Source: Neisseriaceae bacterium
GTDB taxonomy: Bacteria > Pseudomonadota > Gammaproteobacteria > Burkholderiales > Neisseriaceae
NCBI GenBank assembly: GCA_030146285.1
Contig: JASLBZ010000102.1
Location: forward strand, 1 to 17,233
Length of the DNA: 17,233 bases
Direction: 5' to 3'
Within the stretch, counting starts at the first letter, position 1. Each line of letters opens with the position of its first letter. This document shows, piece by piece, positions 14,318 to 17,233 of the stretch. The position numbers and the translations under genes were made by a program. The notes beneath the pieces were generated by a model. The model worked only from the letters and a program-made list of their open reading frames with translations. It made no database searches and was not told the DNA's origin.

Positions 14318-14767
14318 ATGAGTATTGCAAGTAATAAAAAAGCATTTCACGATTATTTTATTGAGAGCCAGTATGAAGCTGGCTTGGTATTGGATGGCTG
14401 GGAAGTCAAAGCCATAAGGGACGGCCGTGTCCAAATTAAGGAAAGCTACATTCATTGGAAGAATAATGCTTTTTACTTAGTAGGATGCCATATTACGCCA
14501 CTGGCAGCTGCCTCAACGCATGTCAAACCCATTCCCACTCAGCCACGAAAATTGTTATTAAAACAATCTGAAATTAACAAGCTATTGAACAAAGTAGATC
14601 GTGATGGTTATACACTTGTGCCATTAAACTTACACTTCAAAAGCGGTTACATTAAAGCGGATATTGGTTTGGCAAAAGGTAAAAAGCAACATGACAAACG
14701 CCAAACACTCAAAGAAAAAGATTGGAATCGTGAAAAATCTCGCATCATGAAAGAGAATAACCGTTAA
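14318..14767 (+). CDS. smpB: SsrA (tmRNA)-binding protein SmpB
   Basis: SmpB binds tmRNA and delivers it to ribosomes stalled on mRNAs without a stop codon, for trans-translation. The 149-residue protein begins MSIASNKKAFHDYFIE, a typical family start. It continues with GLVLDGWEVKAIRDGRVQIKESY, the OB-fold core that holds the tmRNA-binding residues (about 24-46). It ends in a basic tail with GLAKGKKQHDKR (about 122-133) and KEKDWNRE, which enters the mRNA path on the ribosome. An ATG five codons earlier (14303) is in frame, but the family start and GAAAG 8 nt upstream favour 14318. The tmRNA gene itself is not in the window. Identification is very secure. Confidence 0.96.
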   Translation: MSIASNKKAFHDYFIESQYEAGLVLDGWEVKAIRDGRVQIKESYIHWKNNAFYLVGCHITPLAAASTHVKPIPTQPRKLLLKQSEINKLLNKVDRDGYTLVPLNLHFKSGYIKADIGLAKGKKQHDKRQTLKEKDWNREKSRIMKENNR

Positions 14768-14803
14768 TTTATTGACCCAACAAATGACATTTATCTACAG
14801 ACT

Positions 14804-15145
14804 ATGAAAAGACGTTCATTGGCTTGGCCTGTTTTTCTAATATTAGCAGGCGCTTATTGGTTATTGAAATCCACCGGACTCATTCCAGACACAGCCTTGA
14901 TTGGTGCTGCAGCATTAAACATTGCCGCACTGAGCATATTGGTCAGCGATGGCATCAATAAACAATCTTTTGTAAGCAGCTTAATGCTCATCTACATCAG
15001 CATTGGCATTGTCCTGACGCACTATTTTAACTTTCCAACGGCGCCTTTTTGGGCCGGTGGTATGATTTTTCTTGGTTTATTGCTCCTTTGTGCTCGCAGC
15101 TCATGGCTGCCTGAAAAACACAATAAACCAAACAACACACCTTAA
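14804..15145 (+). CDS. Small four-helix membrane protein, unknown function
   Basis: This 113-residue hydrophobic protein has about four transmembrane helices near residues 7-23, 31-48, 57-74 and 82-98, a basic N-terminus (MKRRS) and a polar C-terminal tail. The pairing of short hydrophobic helices resembles the LiaI/LiaF-type transmembrane region seen in many small bacterial membrane proteins, but this is a loose likeness. It lies 36 bp after smpB and 30 bp before guaA with no terminator on either side, so the three genes may form one transcript. Its Shine-Dalgarno is weak. Near its 3' end it carries TGGCTGCCTGAA (15104-15115), one base from the Simonsiella-type uptake sequence dialect. Confidence 0.72.
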   Translation: MKRRSLAWPVFLILAGAYWLLKSTGLIPDTALIGAAALNIAALSILVSDGINKQSFVSSLMLIYISIGIVLTHYFNFPTAPFWAGGMIFLGLLLLCARSSWLPEKHNKPNNTP

Positions 15146-15175
15146 TTTCTTACTATTGAATTGATTGAAGCTCCT

Positions 15176-16741
15176 ATGGACAAAATTCTCATTCTCGACT
15201 TTGGTTCTCAAGTCTCTCAGCTAATTGCTCGTCGTGTACGCGAAGCAAACGTTTACTGCGAAATGCATCCTTTTGACATGCCGATACAAGACATCAAAGC
15301 ATTCAACCCTAAAGGCATTATTCTTTCAGGCAGCTTTAACTCTGTTTATGCAGAAGACAGCTACCATGCTGACGCTGCTATCTTGGAATTGGGTGTACCT
15401 GTATTGGGCATCTGCTATGGCATGCAGTGGATGGCACACACATTAGGCGGCAAAGTAGAAGGCGGCAACCAACGCGAATTCGGCTATGCTCAAGTGAATG
15501 TGACAAACAATATTTTAAGCAATGGCATTAGCGACTCAGAAACAGCCAATGTATTGGATGTTTGGATGAGCCATGGCGACAAAGTAACTGCAGCACCTGC
15601 TGGCTTTGATGTGGTTGGTTCTACAGACAGCTGCCCTATTGCCATTATGGTCAATGAAGAAAAACAATTTTTTGGCTTGCAATTTCACCCAGAAGTAACC
15701 CACACCAAACAAGGTGATGCATTATTAAACCGCTTTGTATTGGATGTTTGTGGTGCAAAAGCAACTTGGACCATGCCAAACTACATTGAAACTGCTGTTG
15801 CCAAAATCAAAGAACAAGTGGGCGACGAAGAAGTTATTCTAGCGCTTTCAGGTGGCGTTGACAGCTCTGTAGCCGCTGTATTGATTCACCGCGCCATTGG
15901 TGACCAATTAACTTGCGTTTTTGTTGACCACGGTTTATTGCGCCTGAATGAAGCACAAAAAGTAATGGAAATGTTCTCCAATAACTTGGGCGTGAAAGTG
16001 ATTCATGAAGATGCGTCTGAAGTATTCTTAGGCGAACTAGAAGGCGTAACCGACCCTGAGAAAAAACGCAAAATTATTGGCGCAGAATTCGTTGAAGTGT
16101 TCCAAAAACACGCCAAAGAATTGCCAAATGCACGCTGGTTAGCACAAGGCACCATTTACCCAGACGTAATTGAATCTGCAGGCGCGAAACACAATAAAGC
16201 ACAAGCGATTAAGAGTCATCACAACGTAGGTGGTTTGCCAGAAACATTGAACTTAAAACTGCTTGAGCCACTTCGTGACTTATTCAAAGATGAAGTTCGC
16301 CAATTGGGCGTTGCATTGGGCTTGCCTCATGCCATGGTTTACCGCCATCCATTCCCAGGCCCAGGTTTGGGCGTTCGTATTTTAGGTGCAGTGAAACGTG
16401 AATATGCCGAACTATTGCGCCATGCTGACGATATTTTCATCCAAGAATTGCGTAACTTCAAAGATGAAAACGGCTTAGACTGGTATGAAAAAACCAGCCA
16501 AGCATTTGCAGTATTCTTGCCAGTTAAATCAGTTGGCGTGATGGGCGATGGTCGTACTTACGAATACGTTGTGGCACTGCGTGCCGTGGTGACAAATGAC
16601 TTCATGACAGCGCATTGGGCACACTTACCATACGAATTATTGGGCAAAGTATCTAACCGCATCATCAATGAGGTTCGCGGCATTAACCGTGTGGTATACG
16701 ACGTATCAGGAAAACCACCAGCAACCATTGAGTGGGAATAA
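15176..16741 (+). CDS. guaA: GMP synthase (glutamine-hydrolysing)
   Basis: GuaA converts XMP, ATP and glutamine to GMP in the last step of guanine nucleotide synthesis. The 521-residue protein has an N-terminal class I glutamine amidotransferase domain with the triad C80 (GICYGMQ), H171 and E173 (FHPEV). An ATP-pyrophosphatase domain follows with the P-loop SGGVDSS (225-231). The C-terminal XMP-binding dimerisation domain contains HPFPGPGLGVRILG and ends KPPATIEWE. The usual SGGP loop of the amidotransferase domain reads SGSF (51-54), which is unusual. A TTG five codons upstream opens the frame, but the ATG at 15176 gives the standard start. The 3' end is a known attachment site for genomic islands, and an integrase follows. 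Confidence 0.97.
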   Translation: MDKILILDFGSQVSQLIARRVREANVYCEMHPFDMPIQDIKAFNPKGIILSGSFNSVYAEDSYHADAAILELGVPVLGICYGMQWMAHTLGGKVEGGNQREFGYAQVNVTNNILSNGISDSETANVLDVWMSHGDKVTAAPAGFDVVGSTDSCPIAIMVNEEKQFFGLQFHPEVTHTKQGDALLNRFVLDVCGAKATWTMPNYIETAVAKIKEQVGDEEVILALSGGVDSSVAAVLIHRAIGDQLTCVFVDHGLLRLNEAQKVMEMFSNNLGVKVIHEDASEVFLGELEGVTDPEKKRKIIGAEFVEVFQKHAKELPNARWLAQGTIYPDVIESAGAKHNKAQAIKSHHNVGGLPETLNLKLLEPLRDLFKDEVRQLGVALGLPHAMVYRHPFPGPGLGVRILGAVKREYAELLRHADDIFIQELRNFKDENGLDWYEKTSQAFAVFLPVKSVGVMGDGRTYEYVVALRAVVTNDFMTAHWAHLPYELLGKVSNRIINEVRGINRVVYDVSGKPPATIEWE

Positions 16742-16786
16742 TCCAGGTCACTTTCTAGGCCATCCTATTACTTGCAAATTTCAATC

Positions 16787-16811
16787 AAAGCCCTGTTTTT
16801 CAGGGCTTTTT
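16787..16811 (+). terminator. Intrinsic terminator after guaA
   Basis: A 9-bp stem AAAGCCCTG / CAGGGCTTT surrounds a TTTTT loop and continues into further T, about 45 bp after the guaA stop. If guaA is the attachment site, this may be host sequence or part of the element. Confidence 0.88.
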
Positions 16812-16857
16812 CTATTTCTATCGCATTCACTCCCATTCTCTTCATTGCAAATTTTTA

Positions 16858-16928
16858 ACGGTATCAAACACGGTATTAAAATGATTTTTTTATGGTATTA
16901 GTTAAGTACCGTGAATCTGATACCGTGA
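16858..16928. repeat. Nested inverted and direct repeats upstream of the integrase gene
   Basis: ACGGTATCA (16858-16866) is perfectly inverted at 16918-16926 (TGATACCGT). Inside it, CACGGTA (16869-16875) is perfectly inverted at 16907-16913 (TACCGTG). Both pairs share almost the same centre near 16891-16892. As direct repeats, ACGGTAT recurs 12 bp apart on the left and TACCGTGA 14 bp apart on the right. A further TGGTATT lies near the centre (16893-16899). The cluster ends 5 bp before the integrase ATG. It could be integrase arm-type sites, operators for autoregulation, or an RNA hairpin in the leader. Confidence 0.75.
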
Positions 16929-16933
16929 CCCCT

Positions 16934-17233
16934 ATGTTAACCGATACCAAACTTAAATCCATAAAGCCAACAGAAAAACCATACAAGCTCAGTGATCGTG
17001 ATGGCTTGTATATCTATGTAACAAAAAAAGGCACTGTATCTTTTCGGTATGACTATACTTTTAATAAAAAACGCTCAACGATTGTGCTTGGCCAATACGG
17101 AATGATTTCGCTAGCAGAAGCCAGAGAGGCGTTACTTGCTTCCAAAAAATTATTACAAGAAGGAATAGATCCATCTGCCCTTAAGCGTGAGAAATCAATG
17201 CAAAATTCGCAAGATGCTTATTTTGGTTATTGG
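16934..17233 (+). CDS. Tyrosine integrase, P4/DUF4102 type, 3'-truncated by window edge
   Basis: These 100 N-terminal residues run off the window without a stop. They form the DUF4102 arm-DNA-binding domain of P4-like tyrosine recombinases: MLTDTKLKSIKP, KLSDRDGLYIYVTKKG, FRYDY, TIVLGQYGMISLAEARE and the closing LLQEGIDPSALKRE. The catalytic domain (Arg, His, Arg, Tyr) would lie beyond 17233 and is not visible, so activity cannot be judged. The ATG at 16934 is listed, and an in-frame GTG at 16925 is possible but falls inside the repeat cluster. No clear ribosome binding site is seen. The gene lies 192 bp after guaA, same strand. This is the usual place for an island integrase, next to its attachment site. 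Confidence 0.92.
   Translation, partial: MLTDTKLKSIKPTEKPYKLSDRDGLYIYVTKKGTVSFRYDYTFNKKRSTIVLGQYGMISLAEAREALLASKKLLQEGIDPSALKREKSMQNSQDAYFGYW

Noticed and set aside
16668..16901. 77-residue ORF across the guaA 3' end
   Set aside because: It is an out-of-frame shadow of guaA that continues through the terminator and the repeat cluster.
1..17233. CRISPR arrays, tRNA or rRNA genes, IS elements
   Set aside because: No regularly spaced repeat array, no cloverleaf-like stretch in the gaps, and no transposase or flanking terminal repeats were seen on reading both strands.

Overview
This window looks like core chromosome of an AT-rich member of the Neisseriaceae (Betaproteobacteria), with the left edge of a probable integrated element at its far right end. 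The taxonomic reading rests on three things. The GuaA and SmpB proteins closely resemble the Neisseria forms as I remember them. The 12-mer AGGCAGCCTGAA occurs three times perfectly, and this is the Kingella-type dialect of the Neisseriaceae DNA uptake sequence. The gene set (LpxH, CcoS, RatA/RnfH, DUF484, MltD) fits that family. No database search was possible, so genus is not claimed.

Layout: 1-726 is the 3' two-thirds of prfA (release factor 1), followed by apaH. Convergent to apaH is an uncharacterised lipoprotein gene, and the two share a hairpin terminator that carries an uptake sequence. From 2492 an ArsC/Spx-like gene overlaps lpxH (lipid A synthesis). Convergent to this pair is a minus-strand pair, a DUF484 protein and an unknown membrane protein. 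A DUF4442/hotdog thioesterase-like gene (5034-5531) converges on the minus-strand methyltransferase-rnhA operon. Divergent from that operon is mltD (6992-9091), a LysM lytic transglycosylase. Next come a small unknown gene joined to ccoS (cbb3 oxidase assembly), an LplT-like MFS transporter, a roughly 470-bp gene-free leader region, and a PLP aminotransferase.

The right part holds the minus-strand ratA-rnfH-pth operon. Divergent from it runs smpB, a small four-helix membrane protein and guaA. Pth, SmpB and RF1 all act in translation termination, ribosome rescue or peptidyl-tRNA recycling. After the guaA terminator lies a compact cluster of nested inverted repeats (16858-16928). It is followed at once by the start of a P4-type tyrosine integrase that runs off the window. 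The 3' end of guaA is a known integration hotspot, so an island probably continues to the right.

Most gene boundaries are marked by clear bidirectional hairpin terminators between convergent genes. I saw no rRNA, tRNA, CRISPR array, IS element or complete novel defence system. The part most likely to contain something new is the cargo beyond 17233, which is not visible here.
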